From: Terriglobus roseus DSM 18391
GTDB taxonomy: Bacteria; Acidobacteriota; Terriglobia; Terriglobales; Acidobacteriaceae
Assembly (NCBI RefSeq): GCF_000265425.1
Contig: NC_018014.1
Location: forward strand, 2,542,001 to 2,606,000
Length of the DNA stretch: 64,000 bases
Direction: 5' to 3'
The notes below the pieces were generated by a model. The model was not told where the DNA came from and made no database searches. It saw only the letters and a list, made by a program, of their open reading frames with translations. The position numbers and the translations under genes are program-made. This document shows, piece by piece, positions 27,218 through 36,860 of this stretch. Every line of letters starts with the position of its first letter. Positions within the stretch are counted from its first letter, which is position 1.

Positions 27218-28636
27218 CTACTGCCAGCCGCCTCCAAGAGCGCTGTAGAGCTGGACCAGCGTCAACGCCTCATTCTGCTGTGCACTCGCAAGGTTAAGCT
27301 GCGCAGAAAAGAGGTTCGAGTCTGTCGTCAACACTTCCAGATAGCTCGTCGATCCACCTTGATAGCGCAGACGCGCTAGCCGTGTCGCATCCTGTGCGGA
27401 CGTCACCAGCAACTGCTGTTGCTCGCGTGCACGACGCTGTTTGTTCACAGCAATCAAAGCACTCGATACGTCGTGGAAGCCCGTGTAAACAGCCTTCTGA
27501 TAAGTCAGGATCAACTCATCCTTCTGCCGCTTGGAAAGATCGTACTGCCCGCGAATCTTGCCTCCGGCAAAGATCGGCTGCGTCAGCGAACCAAGGCCAT
27601 AGATCGTCTTCCCCGAAGGATCGAACAAGTTCGAGAACTCATCTCCACCAAAGCCTGCAGATCCGCTAATCGAAAGCTGCGGGAAGAACTGTGCACGCGC
27701 CGCACCCACCTGGGCGTTTGCTGCCTTCAGCTTCGCCTCGGCCTGTTGAATATCAGGTCGTCGCTCGATCAGCTGTGACGGAATACCGACGGGGAGAGCA
27801 TCTGGCACAGGAGTAATTGCATTCGGATCCGCATGCGAAACCGGACCGGGCTCCTTGCCTAGCAGTAGCCTCAGGTCATTCTCACCCTGCTGGATCTGCT
27901 GCTCCAGTTGCGGTATCTGGCTGCTCGCCGTATACAGCAACTGCTCCGCCTGTCGCACGTCTGACAGCGGAACCGAGCCACCACGTTCCAGCGTCTGCGT
28001 CAGCTTCACCGACTCCTGGCGTGTCTTCAGCGTCTCCTTCGCGATCGCCAGCTGCTGATCCAGCGTGCGCAATTGGAAATAGGTCGTAGCCACCTGCTGC
28101 ACCAGCGTCATCCGTACGGCACGCTGTGCCCACTGCTGCGCTAGCAGTTGATCGCGCGCTGCCTCAGTCTGCTTACGATAAAGACCCCAGAAATCAGGTG
28201 TCCACGAAGCCGACAGATTGAAGCTGCCAAACACCAGCGGACTGTTGATCGAAGTGCCGACCGTCGAAGGCAGATCGACACCTGCTCCCGTGCCGCCGCC
28301 GTTGATCTGCGGGAACTGCTGTGCCCGCGTGATCTTTACCTGCGATTCCTGTTGCAGCACGCGTTGCGCCGCAGCACGCAGATCGAAGTTGTTCGTCAGT
28401 GCCTCGCGAATCAACGCCTGCAGTTCGGGCTGTTTGAAGACAGTGCTCCACTGCTGATCGCCCAGCGAACCATTCGGATCACTCGACACCGCAGCGTCAT
28501 CCGCACCGCGGAAGGCTGGCGGCGGCGGAACCTGCGGACGTGTGTACTTCGGGCCCACATTGCAACCGGCAAGCCCCATGACCGCGATCAATGCCAGGGA
28601 ACTGACACCATATTTTTCATAGGCAATTCGGCTCAT
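27218..28636 (-). CDS. RND efflux outer-membrane factor lipoprotein (NodT/OprM family)
   Basis: The 472-residue protein has a lipoprotein signal with lipobox LAGC (Cys25), followed by NVGPKYTRPQVPPPPAFRG, typical of OprM-like proteins. Two outer-membrane efflux (OEP) repeats follow, with the characteristic RPDIQQAEAKLKAANAQVGAARAQFFP motif at about residue 295 and GGKIRGQYDLSKRQKDE. It forms the trimeric outer-membrane exit duct. Its start overlaps the stop of the RND pump gene (ATGA), so it is the last gene of the operon. Confidence 0.93.
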   Translation of the reverse strand: MSRIAYEKYGVSSLALIAVMGLAGCNVGPKYTRPQVPPPPAFRGADDAAVSSDPNGSLGDQQWSTVFKQPELQALIREALTNNFDLRAAAQRVLQQESQVKITRAQQFPQINGGGTGAGVDLPSTVGTSINSPLVFGSFNLSASWTPDFWGLYRKQTEAARDQLLAQQWAQRAVRMTLVQQVATTYFQLRTLDQQLAIAKETLKTRQESVKLTQTLERGGSVPLSDVRQAEQLLYTASSQIPQLEQQIQQGENDLRLLLGKEPGPVSHADPNAITPVPDALPVGIPSQLIERRPDIQQAEAKLKAANAQVGAARAQFFPQLSISGSAGFGGDEFSNLFDPSGKTIYGLGSLTQPIFAGGKIRGQYDLSKRQKDELILTYQKAVYTGFHDVSSALIAVNKQRRAREQQQLLVTSAQDATRLARLRYQGGSTSYLEVLTTDSNLFSAQLNLASAQQNEALTLVQLYSALGGGWQ

Positions 28637-31600
28637 GCGTGACCCCCTTCCGGCTGGCTCACTGCGCCTGCCGGTTTCAGCTCTGTATCGTGTTCCGGCT
28701 CATGCTTCGAATCCATGGTGGTTCCCTTCCCGCCCTTACCGAAGCGATGCGAGATGTACTCCACCACGGCAAACGTGACAGGCACCATCAGGATGCCGAG
28801 GATGGTCGCCAACGTCATACCGCCGATCACCACCGTACCCAGGATGCGTCGCGACACCGCACCCGAACCTGTCGCAGTCCACAGCGGCAGACAGCCGAAG
28901 ATGAACGCCAGCGCCGTCATCACAATCGGACGGAAACGTAACTTCGCAGCACCCAGTGCGGCTTCGCTGATGCTCTGTCCGCTCTTGTAGTTCGTCACCG
29001 CAAACTCAACAATCAGGATGGCGTTCTTCGCCGACAGACCGATGAGCATGATGAGACCGATCGTCGCAAAAATATCGTTCTCATACGACCGGATGCTAAG
29101 TGCCAGGTACGCACCCAGAATCGCGACCGGCGTGCTCAGCAGCACGCTGAACGGCAGTGTCCAGCTCTCATACAGCGCCGCAAGAATCAGGAAGACAAAC
29201 ACGATCGAGATACCGAATACGACCCACGTCGGTACGCCCTTCTCTGCTGCCTGCTCCTGGTAGCTCATGCCGCTGTAGCTGTACCCCATCCCCTCAGGCA
29301 TCGCCTTTGCAAACGTCTCTTCCAGCGCCTTACGAACCTGACCACTGCTGTAACCGGGTGCTCCCGTCACGTTTAGCTGCGCTGCGTTGTATTCGTTGAA
29401 GCGCATCACAAACTCTGGACCGTTGATCTGCCTCGTCTTCACCAGCGCACTCAACGGCACCTGGCTTCCGTTCGCGCTGCGCACGTAGAACTGACCGATG
29501 TTGTTAATGTCTGTACGCGAAGTTCCCTCCGCCTCGACATAGGTCTGCCACTGTCGGCCAAACCGGTTGAAGTAGTTCACCAGGTAGCCACCCATAAAGG
29601 TCGACATGGTGTTGTACACCTGAGTCAGATCCACCTGCTGCTGAAGCACCTTCTCCTTGTCCACGTCCGCGTACAACTGCGGCACCGCCGGCAGGTAGGA
29701 AGGCACAGCAGACGCAATCTCTGGTCTCTTCTTTAGCGCACCCAGATAGCCGTAAAGGTTCTTTGTCAGAAAGTCTGCGTCGTCGTTACCGGACTGATCC
29801 TGCAGCACCATCGTCACACCACCCGAAGTTCCGATGCCCGGGATCGCCGGTGGCGGGAAGGTGAACGCAAGACCGTCCCCAAGTCCGCCAAGCTCCTTCG
29901 ACACGTTGCCAAGAATGGCACCGATCTGCTCCTCCGCAGCCTTACGGTCTTCCCATGGCTTCAACGCCACGAAGAAGAACGCAGTGTTCGTGCTCTGCGT
30001 CTGCGTCAGCAGGCTAAAGCCGTTCACCTGCACCACACCCGCAATACCGGGCGTGTCCATCAACTGCTTCGTCACTTTTAGACCGGCTGCATCCGTACGC
30101 TGCATGCTCGCTGCGTCCGGCAACTGCATCGCGGCAAATAGGTAACCCTGATCCTCCTGCGGGATAAACCCACCCGGCAGGCGAGATCCCATGAAGACAG
30201 CGACGGCAGCAACAATCGCCAGCGCAATCATCGACAGAGCCGACTTATGCACTAGGATGCTGGAGGTAGAAACGTACTTGTCCGTGGTGCGGCCAAAGAA
30301 GCGGTTGAACCAGTCGAAGAATCGTCCCAGGAGGCCCGGCTTCTTGTTCTTGTCCTTCGGCTTCAGCAGCAGTGCAGCCAGTGCCGGGCTAAGTGTCAGC
30401 GCGTTGAACGCCGAGATCAGTACCGAGATCGCAATCGTCACAGCGAACTGCTGATACAGCCGTCCCGTAATGCCGGGGATGAACGCAGTAGGAATGAATA
30501 CTGCGGCAAGAATGAGTGCGATCGCCACAACCGGGCCGCCCACCTCTTCCATCGCCTTGATGGTCGCCGACTGCGCGTCCATGCCCTCTTCCAGGTGGTG
30601 CTCAACTGCTTCCACCACGATGATCGCGTCATCCACCACCAGGCCGATAGCCAGCACAAGGCCGAACAGCGACAACGTGTTGATCGAGAACCCAAGCATC
30701 GGGAAGAAGATGAACGTACCGATCAACGACACCGGTACCGCCATCAACGGAATCAGCGTCGCGCGCCAGCCCTGCAGGAAGATATAGACCACAAGGATCA
30801 CGAGGACGAGTGCGATCACAAGCGTCTCAGTAATCTCGTGAATACCCGCAGTGACAGCGAGCGTCGTATCCAGCGGCACGTCATACTTCATGCCCGTAGG
30901 AAAGTTCTTCTGCAGCTTATCCATCTTCGCGCGGACAAGCTTCGCAGTCTGAACCGCGTTGGAACCCGGCAGTTGATACACCGCCATGATGCCGGCAGGT
31001 GCACCGTTGTAACGCGCATTCAACCCATAAGCCTGCTCACCCAGCTCGATACGAGCGACATCCCGCAGGTGCAGGATGCTGCCATCGGGATTCGCCCGCA
31101 CAACGATATTGCCGAATTCTTCCGGCAGCACCAGACGGCCCTGCGTACGCACCGTGTAAGTGAACTGCTGGCCGCTCGGTACCGGCTCGCCGCCGATCTG
31201 TCCGGCCGGGTTCACATTGTTCTGCGTCTGCAGCGCGGTGATAACGTCCTGCGCCGTAACACCCAGCTTCGCAAGCTGCTCCGGCTTCACCCACACACGC
31301 AACGCATACTGTCCCGCAAACACCTGCACACGGCTCACACCGGGAACGCGCGTGATCTCGTCCTGCACGTTGATGATGCCGTAGTTACCCAGAAACTCCT
31401 GGCTGTACTTGTTATCCGGCGAATTCAAGCCGATCAGCATCAACGGCGAAGTAAGCGCCTTCTGCACCGTCAGACCAGCCGTCGTCACCTGCGCCGGCAG
31501 CTGTGCCTGCGCCTGCGAAACACGCAACTGCGACAGGATCTGATCCGTATCCGGACTCGTCTTCACATCGAAGTCCACATACAGCGAAGCCTGCCCGTTG

Positions 31601-31851
31601 TTGGCATTCATGCTGTACATGTAGATCATGTTGTCGACGCCGTTCATCTGCTGCTCGATCGGCGTAGCAACAGCCTGCGACAACGTCCGCGCATCGGCGC
31701 CGGGGAACGTCGCCTGCACCAGAATCTCCGGTGGAACGATATCCGGATATTGCGACGTAGGCAGACTCACCAGCGAAACAATGCCGATAATGACCGTCAG
31801 GATCGCAATCACGATGGCCACAATGGGCCTGCGTATGAAAAATTTCGACAT
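28633..31851 (-). CDS. RND multidrug efflux pump, HAE1 family (AcrB/MexB-like)
   Basis: The 1072-residue protein is of full family length. It begins MSKFFIRRPIVAIVIAILTV (first membrane helix). TM4 carries the proton-relay Asp pair in GLVVDDAIIVVE, and TM10 the conserved Lys in GLSAKNAILIVE. Two large periplasmic loops (about residues 35-335 and 560-870) form porter and docking domains. Twelve membrane segments are expected. It is an inner-membrane proton antiporter exporting hydrophobic compounds; the actual substrate is unknown. It sits 2 bases after the adaptor gene and overlaps the outer-membrane factor gene by 4 bases. Confidence 0.95.
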   Translation of the reverse strand: MSKFFIRRPIVAIVIAILTVIIGIVSLVSLPTSQYPDIVPPEILVQATFPGADARTLSQAVATPIEQQMNGVDNMIYMYSMNANNGQASLYVDFDVKTSPDTDQILSQLRVSQAQAQLPAQVTTAGLTVQKALTSPLMLIGLNSPDNKYSQEFLGNYGIINVQDEITRVPGVSRVQVFAGQYALRVWVKPEQLAKLGVTAQDVITALQTQNNVNPAGQIGGEPVPSGQQFTYTVRTQGRLVLPEEFGNIVVRANPDGSILHLRDVARIELGEQAYGLNARYNGAPAGIMAVYQLPGSNAVQTAKLVRAKMDKLQKNFPTGMKYDVPLDTTLAVTAGIHEITETLVIALVLVILVVYIFLQGWRATLIPLMAVPVSLIGTFIFFPMLGFSINTLSLFGLVLAIGLVVDDAIIVVEAVEHHLEEGMDAQSATIKAMEEVGGPVVAIALILAAVFIPTAFIPGITGRLYQQFAVTIAISVLISAFNALTLSPALAALLLKPKDKNKKPGLLGRFFDWFNRFFGRTTDKYVSTSSILVHKSALSMIALAIVAAVAVFMGSRLPGGFIPQEDQGYLFAAMQLPDAASMQRTDAAGLKVTKQLMDTPGIAGVVQVNGFSLLTQTQSTNTAFFFVALKPWEDRKAAEEQIGAILGNVSKELGGLGDGLAFTFPPPAIPGIGTSGGVTMVLQDQSGNDDADFLTKNLYGYLGALKKRPEIASAVPSYLPAVPQLYADVDKEKVLQQQVDLTQVYNTMSTFMGGYLVNYFNRFGRQWQTYVEAEGTSRTDINNIGQFYVRSANGSQVPLSALVKTRQINGPEFVMRFNEYNAAQLNVTGAPGYSSGQVRKALEETFAKAMPEGMGYSYSGMSYQEQAAEKGVPTWVVFGISIVFVFLILAALYESWTLPFSVLLSTPVAILGAYLALSIRSYENDIFATIGLIMLIGLSAKNAILIVEFAVTNYKSGQSISEAALGAAKLRFRPIVMTALAFIFGCLPLWTATGSGAVSRRILGTVVIGGMTLATILGILMVPVTFAVVEYISHRFGKGGKGTTMDSKHEPEHDTELKPAGAVSQPEGGHA

Positions 31852-31853
31852 GA

Positions 31854-33107
31854 TTACCTTCCCGCGGAAGCGCTGTCAGCGGTGGATGTTGAAGCCGTAG
31901 GAGCCGCCGCATGCGGACTCACCGGCATGCCTTCCTGCAGCTTCTGCAACTGGTCCGTGATCACTCGCGTGCCCGGCGTAACACCACCGGTCACAACCCA
32001 GTTGCTACCCGTCTGCTGCCCCAGCGTCACATTCACAACCTTCACCTTGCTGTCCGGCCCCACGGTGTAAAGCTGCTTCACGCCCTGCAGATCATTCACA
32101 GCCACCTGCGGCACCAGAATCGCGTTGTGCAACAGCTCCGTATTCGCAGACACCCGGCCAAACTGCCCTGGACGCAGCACATTTCCCGGATTCGGGAACA
32201 CCGCCGCAATCCGGATCGCACCCGTCTGCTGATTCATCTGCCGATCCACAAACTGGATGTGCCCCTTATGCGGATACTCGCTTCCATCCGCCAGCGTCAG
32301 CGTTAAAGGCAGCGTGCCCGCCCCCTTCAGCAGATCACCCTTACCCGCATTCGAACGCTTCGAGAGCGCCAGGTACTCCCCATCGCTCATCGAGAAGTAA
32401 ACCTTGATCGGATCCAGCTGCGACACCGACGTCAACACACTCTGCTGACTTACCAGATTGCCAACCTGCGTCGTAGCCTGGCCCGCAACACCGCCAATCA
32501 GCGATCGCACCTGCGTGAACCCAAGATTCAACTTCGCCGTGCTCACCTGAGCCTCGGCCGAAGCAATCTGCGCCTTCGCTGCTTCCACATTCGCCTGCTG
32601 CGCCGCAGCCTGCTGCTTATCGTTATCCAACTGGCTCTGTGCAATCGCGCGCTGCTCCGCCAGTGGCGTGTCGCGATTCACATTGATCTGTGCCAGTCCC
32701 AGGTTCGCCTGCGCCTGCGCAAGCTGGCCCTTCGCCTGTCCCAGCTGACCCATCGCCTGGTCCACCAGCGCCTGCAACGGCCGCGGATCGATCTGGAACA
32801 GCACCTGCCCCTTCGCCACCACCGAACCTTCGCGGTAGTTCTGCCGAATCAGGTACCCACTTACCTGCGGCTGGATCTGTGCATTCACAAAGCCATCCAG
32901 GGTGCCCACCCACTGGTTGCCCAGCGGAACATCCTGCGCCTGCAGCGTAATGGCCGAAACCGGCATCGGTCCACCCGCAGGTGCAGCGGGCGCCGGCTTC
33001 GAGCAGCCCGAGACCCAGAGCGACGCCAGCGTAAGTGCTGAAACACCGGTCAACTTCAATACCGCTGGCAAGTTAGTCTGCCGGCGTGCAGCAAGGGACA
33101 ACGTCAT
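31854..33107 (-). CDS. RND efflux periplasmic adaptor lipoprotein (AcrA/MexA family)
   Basis: Start ATG 33107 is chosen because GGAGG lies 5 bases upstream; the frame is open to 33149. The 417-residue protein has a lipoprotein signal ending VSGCSKP, a lipoyl/barrel-sandwich half (NAQIQPQVSGYLIRQNYREGSVV, then KGQVLFQIDPRPLQALV), a helical hairpin rich in Gln/Ala (residues 95-175) and beta-barrel and membrane-proximal domains. It bridges pump and outer-membrane duct. The C-terminus is Ala/Ser/Thr-rich. It is the first gene of the operon, divergent from the TetR-type gene. Confidence 0.94.
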   Translation of the reverse strand: MTLSLAARRQTNLPAVLKLTGVSALTLASLWVSGCSKPAPAAPAGGPMPVSAITLQAQDVPLGNQWVGTLDGFVNAQIQPQVSGYLIRQNYREGSVVAKGQVLFQIDPRPLQALVDQAMGQLGQAKGQLAQAQANLGLAQINVNRDTPLAEQRAIAQSQLDNDKQQAAAQQANVEAAKAQIASAEAQVSTAKLNLGFTQVRSLIGGVAGQATTQVGNLVSQQSVLTSVSQLDPIKVYFSMSDGEYLALSKRSNAGKGDLLKGAGTLPLTLTLADGSEYPHKGHIQFVDRQMNQQTGAIRIAAVFPNPGNVLRPGQFGRVSANTELLHNAILVPQVAVNDLQGVKQLYTVGPDSKVKVVNVTLGQQTGSNWVVTGGVTPGTRVITDQLQKLQEGMPVSPHAAAPTASTSTADSASAGR

Positions 33108-33134
33108 TCCATCCTCCGGACATTTCGGAGCAGG

Positions 33135-33165
33135 CATAAATACATACATGCATGCATCTTTTATG
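33135..33165. promoter_or_regulatory. Candidate TetR-type operator between efflux operon and regulator
   Basis: The 74-base divergent gap contains the palindrome ATGCATGCAT (33148-33157) nested within CATAAA (33135-33140) and TTTATG (33160-33165). The position suits autorepression and repression of the pump operon by the adjacent TetR-type protein. Binding is inferred, not shown. Confidence 0.5.
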
Positions 33166-33181
33166 AGATTCTGTCATAGCT

Positions 33182-33829
33182 ATGTCGGATGCAGAGCAAT
33201 TTGATGAAAATTCGCGATCCGCTCCACCGCAGCAGAGCCGCAAGCAAAATCGCTCCCTGCTCACCCGCCAGCAACTCATCGACGCCGCACGCAAGATCTT
33301 CGCGCGCGATGGCTTCGAGAAGGCAAGCCTGCAGGACATCTCAAACCTCGCAGGCAAGACCCGCGGCGCCTTCTACACGCACTTCGCCGACAAGGAAGAT
33401 GTCTTCTTCGCCATCTTCGAGCAGTACCTCGCCGACGGCCAGGAGCAGTTTCGTCAGCGCATGAAGGGCGCGTCGACCAAGGCAAAGCGCATCGCCGCCC
33501 TTGCCGCCCACATCGTCCAGATCATCGGAGATAAGGAGCGCGCTCTACTTGCGCTGGAATTCAAAATCTACGTGCTACGTCATCCGCACGATCAGCAACG
33601 TCTCACAGACCTGCACAACGCCGTATGCCGCAGAGGGTGCGGCCCGGACATGGAAGCACTCATGCCGGAATTCCGCCGGCTGGATAACTCCATCGAGAGC
33701 CGCCGCCAGGTCGCACAGATGGGCGCTCTCGTTGACGGTCTGGCCCTGAATCACTTCTTCGATCCAGGCAGCCTGGACACCAAAACCCTGCTCAAGCAAG
33801 CGGCAGCCGGCATCCAGGCGCTCCTGTAA
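33182..33829 (+). CDS. TetR/AcrR-family transcriptional repressor of the efflux operon
   Basis: The 215-residue protein has an N-terminal helix-turn-helix (residues 27-73): LTRQQLIDAARKIFARDGFE, ASLQDISNLAGKTRGAFYTH, FADKEDVFFAIFE, the classic TetR_N pattern. The C-terminal helical domain would bind a pump substrate as inducer. It is divergently transcribed from the RND operon, the standard arrangement for local repressors such as AcrR or TtgR. The N-terminal 25 residues are polar and extended. Confidence 0.92.
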   Translation: MSDAEQFDENSRSAPPQQSRKQNRSLLTRQQLIDAARKIFARDGFEKASLQDISNLAGKTRGAFYTHFADKEDVFFAIFEQYLADGQEQFRQRMKGASTKAKRIAALAAHIVQIIGDKERALLALEFKIYVLRHPHDQQRLTDLHNAVCRRGCGPDMEALMPEFRRLDNSIESRRQVAQMGALVDGLALNHFFDPGSLDTKTLLKQAAAGIQALL

Positions 33830-33852
33830 AGCGATAGCGCTTCCCTCTACTC

Positions 33853-35151
33853 TTAGTGAGCAGCCAGCTCCACGCGGCGTGCCACATGGTCCTGGATCCA
33901 GTGCGGATCCCACCATTCCTTCGCGTCGATTTGGACACCATCCAACTGCATCGCAAAGTGGACGTGATCGCCGCCGGCCATACCCGTCATACCGCTCAGA
34001 CCCATCACCTGGCTACGCTTTACAGCATCGCCTTCCTTCACATCGATGCGGCTCATGTGGCCGTAGATCGTCTGCAGACCATATCCGTGATCCACGACAA
34101 CGCAGTTGCCATAGATGCCAAGCGGCGCAGCCCACACCACACGACCGTCATTCGATGCCTCGACGCCAACATGCTGCGTCACCGCCAGGTCATATCCCAG
34201 GTGCACCTGCTCATCGATCTTTTCGCCGTGGTACATATAGCTCCGCACATCTGCAAACGTCGCTTCCGCGGCAGAGTGCGACTGCCGCGTGAACGGCTGG
34301 CTCCACAGAAAATGATCGGCCGTCTTGAATCGCAGCTCAGCCAGCGTCTTATTGTTCGACTGCCGCATCTGGCTGTTGATCTTCTTGAAGCGCTCCACCG
34401 GCGTCCCGCTGCCATTCGGATCCAGCTCACCCAGAACCTTTTGCATGAACTGGTCAGTGATCTGGATCTGGTGCTGCGTATAAACCGGCTGCTCCCGCTT
34501 CGGGAAGACCACCGTCAGCGGCGTCGTCACATCCGCGCCCGCGCCATTCGAAGCATAGACAACAGGAATCGTCTCCTGCGGCATATTCCACGCAAACGCA
34601 AACAGCGAGAACATGCCCGGCTTGCCGCCCGGCATCGGCCACGCACGGAATGTCTGGTTGCCCAGCCGCACGCCCGCCGACGTATACGCGCCCGTCACAT
34701 TCATCGTCGCCAGATCCGCCATGCCGCGATACAGATAGTGCTGATCGGAATCAGCACTCACCGTCGGCGGCTGCGTCACCACATTCACCGCGCGCTCCCA
34801 CCGGGTCGTGCCGCCAAACATCCCACCGGACTTCGCCTGCAGAATCAGCGTCGCGCGACCGTCCTTCAACTGCGGCGTGTCCTTCACACCAGCGGTAAAG
34901 TTCAGCGTCGTGTCCGGGCTCTTCGATGCACTCGCCGTATGCCACACCTGGTACGGCGTTCCATTCTGCTCGACCGTCGCGGTTAACTCGCTCAGACCAT
35001 GCGGATCATGCACGCGCACTTCGATAGGCGTCGCCTGGCCCAGGGTGGTCACAGACGCAGCAACATCCACCGTCGGTTTGCTGCAACCCAGCAGCAGTTG
35101 GGTGATGGGGAAAAGCAGAAGAAGTTTGGCAGAGGTAGGGGTATTTCTCAC
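33853..35151 (-). CDS. M23-family peptidase lipoprotein
   Basis: The 432-residue protein starts at a GTG with a lipoprotein signal (LLLLFPITQLLLGCSKP; lipobox LLGC). Residues 30-290 are beta-rich with no named domain recognised. The C-terminal 110 residues are an M23/LytM domain: the zinc-binding HLGYDLA, a conserved GNCVVVDHGYGLQTIYGHMS strand-turn and HVHF, giving the full metal ligand set. It is expected to cleave peptidoglycan cross-links at the outer membrane or to act as a division or envelope regulator. It is convergent with the TetR-type gene. Confidence 0.87.
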   Translation of the reverse strand: MRNTPTSAKLLLLFPITQLLLGCSKPTVDVAASVTTLGQATPIEVRVHDPHGLSELTATVEQNGTPYQVWHTASASKSPDTTLNFTAGVKDTPQLKDGRATLILQAKSGGMFGGTTRWERAVNVVTQPPTVSADSDQHYLYRGMADLATMNVTGAYTSAGVRLGNQTFRAWPMPGGKPGMFSLFAFAWNMPQETIPVVYASNGAGADVTTPLTVVFPKREQPVYTQHQIQITDQFMQKVLGELDPNGSGTPVERFKKINSQMRQSNNKTLAELRFKTADHFLWSQPFTRQSHSAAEATFADVRSYMYHGEKIDEQVHLGYDLAVTQHVGVEASNDGRVVWAAPLGIYGNCVVVDHGYGLQTIYGHMSRIDVKEGDAVKRSQVMGLSGMTGMAGGDHVHFAMQLDGVQIDAKEWWDPHWIQDHVARRVELAAH

Positions 35152-35221
35152 AAGGCAATTCTACCGAGGTCCACGCAACACCAGGCGAACCACAACAGAC
35201 ACCTGTAAGCCCTCTCCTCGC

Positions 35222-36760
35222 CTAGACCTCTTCCAGCGCCAGGTCCTCTGACGGTGCCGCTGCCAGCGCAGCCCAGTCGAGTTCCTCCTCCAGGAGTTGA
35301 AAGACATCCTCCTCGATCTCGCCGTCGTCTCGCAGTGCGATCAGCCGCTCCCGCTGCGTGCACACAACCATGCTGCGTACGGTGTCCATGCCGGAACTCT
35401 GCGCAGAAAAGTCGAGTCGCGCAGCCTCTTTCAGTGCAATCTCCAGTTCCCTGCGAACGCTCTTCGCTGCCGAATCCGTCCGCTCACGCAGGCAGTTCAC
35501 ACCCACCTCCAGCAGCTCCTCGCGGGCCTTGTTCGACTCCTCTTTCAGCGACTCATCCGGCTCGATCTTCAGCAACTTGACCAACGGTCCAATTGTGAAG
35601 CCCTGGACCACCAGCGTTCCAAGCACGACGGAGAACGCCGCGAACACAATCATGCTTCGACCGGGAAACTCGTACGGCAAAGCGGAAGCCGTTGCAATCG
35701 TCAGGATGCCGCGAATACCGCACCAGGATGTTAGGAACGTCACGCCCACCGGTGGCTGCGGCAAGCCGCTCTTATCCAGTCGGTCCGCAAAGACGCGGTA
35801 CAGAAACACCCACGCAATCCGCGTCACCACCGTCGTCAGCGTCACTGCCGCGCCAAAGATCACGGCCTGCTTCAGACTCACACCAGACAGATGCTTTGCT
35901 GCATCCAGCACCTGCATTCCCAGCAGTAGAAAAGCAATCGCCCCAAGAATGAACGTGATCGAACCCCACAGCGCAGTGGAATGGACTCGATCCCGCGGTG
36001 GCTCCTGTTTCGGAGCGCCCTTCGCAATCGTCATCGCCAGCACCACAACAGCCAGGATCGGAGAGACATGCAGTTTCTCGCCGAGAATCCAGGCGCCAAA
36101 CGTGACAGCGATCTCCGCAATGGAAGCTGACAGGCTACCAGCCGTCCACTTCGCCACCATCAGGTAGAGCTTCCCAAGCACATACCCAAGAATCGCCCCG
36201 CCCGGGATCGCAAGCAGCAGCGGCCCGATGATCTTCCCAGGAGTCGAAGCTCCATGTAACGCCACCGCTTGCGCTGTTCCGAACAGCAGCAGAGCGGTCG
36301 CATCGTTCAAAAGGCTCTCGCCCTCCAGGATCAGCAGTGTCCGTCTCGGCAGCGGAAAGCGGCTCAGCACTGCACTCACGGCCGACGCATCCGGCGGAGA
36401 CACAATGGCGCCCAGCGTCATCGCAGCGGCCCAGCCCAAACCGGCCATCGTATGACCCACCACACCAACGGCAACGGTCGTAATAATCACGGCGGCAACG
36501 GCCAGAATCGCCAGCGGCACCCAGTGTTTCTTCAGATCACGAGGAGCAGTATCGTAGGCCGCATCGAACAGCGCCGGCGTCACAAAGACTGCAAGTGCGA
36601 GCTCCGGTTCCAACACGATATTCGGCAGGAACGGAATGGCTGCCACTCCAATTCCCGCAAGAGCGAGGAGCGACGGATAGGGCAGGCTGAACCGGCGCGA
36701 GACCTGTAGCAGGACCACAGCCGCGACCATCAGCACAAGAATGCCTTCAAAAAGCTCCAT
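35222..36760 (-). CDS. CPA1-type Na+(K+)/H+ antiporter
   Basis: Start ATG 36760 (AGAGG 4 bases upstream) is preferred to the GTG at 36775. The 512-residue protein has about 12-13 hydrophobic segments of the Na_H_Exchanger fold. GAIVSPPDASAVSAVLSRF, with the conserved Pro-Asp of the ion site, and LILEGESLLNDATALLLFG, with the family ESxxND motif, are clear. The C-terminal 115 residues are charged and cytoplasmic. It exchanges cations for protons, supporting pH or sodium homeostasis. Confidence 0.9.
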   Translation of the reverse strand: MELFEGILVLMVAAVVLLQVSRRFSLPYPSLLALAGIGVAAIPFLPNIVLEPELALAVFVTPALFDAAYDTAPRDLKKHWVPLAILAVAAVIITTVAVGVVGHTMAGLGWAAAMTLGAIVSPPDASAVSAVLSRFPLPRRTLLILEGESLLNDATALLLFGTAQAVALHGASTPGKIIGPLLLAIPGGAILGYVLGKLYLMVAKWTAGSLSASIAEIAVTFGAWILGEKLHVSPILAVVVLAMTIAKGAPKQEPPRDRVHSTALWGSITFILGAIAFLLLGMQVLDAAKHLSGVSLKQAVIFGAAVTLTTVVTRIAWVFLYRVFADRLDKSGLPQPPVGVTFLTSWCGIRGILTIATASALPYEFPGRSMIVFAAFSVVLGTLVVQGFTIGPLVKLLKIEPDESLKEESNKAREELLEVGVNCLRERTDSAAKSVRRELEIALKEAARLDFSAQSSGMDTVRSMVVCTQRERLIALRDDGEIEEDVFQLLEEELDWAALAAAPSEDLALEEV

Positions 36761-36860
36761 CGAACCTCTTTCCACCTTTGCCTGAGTCGGTCTGAGGGCT
36801 TACAAAGCTGTCCCTCATACGATGCCGTCAGCTCTCGCAAGACCGCTCGATGCACCAGCC

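Noticed and set aside
30595..32070. 491-codon frame antisense to the RND pump
   Set aside because: It is Arg/His/Gln-rich shadow translation of the opposite strand of a clearly conserved pump gene.
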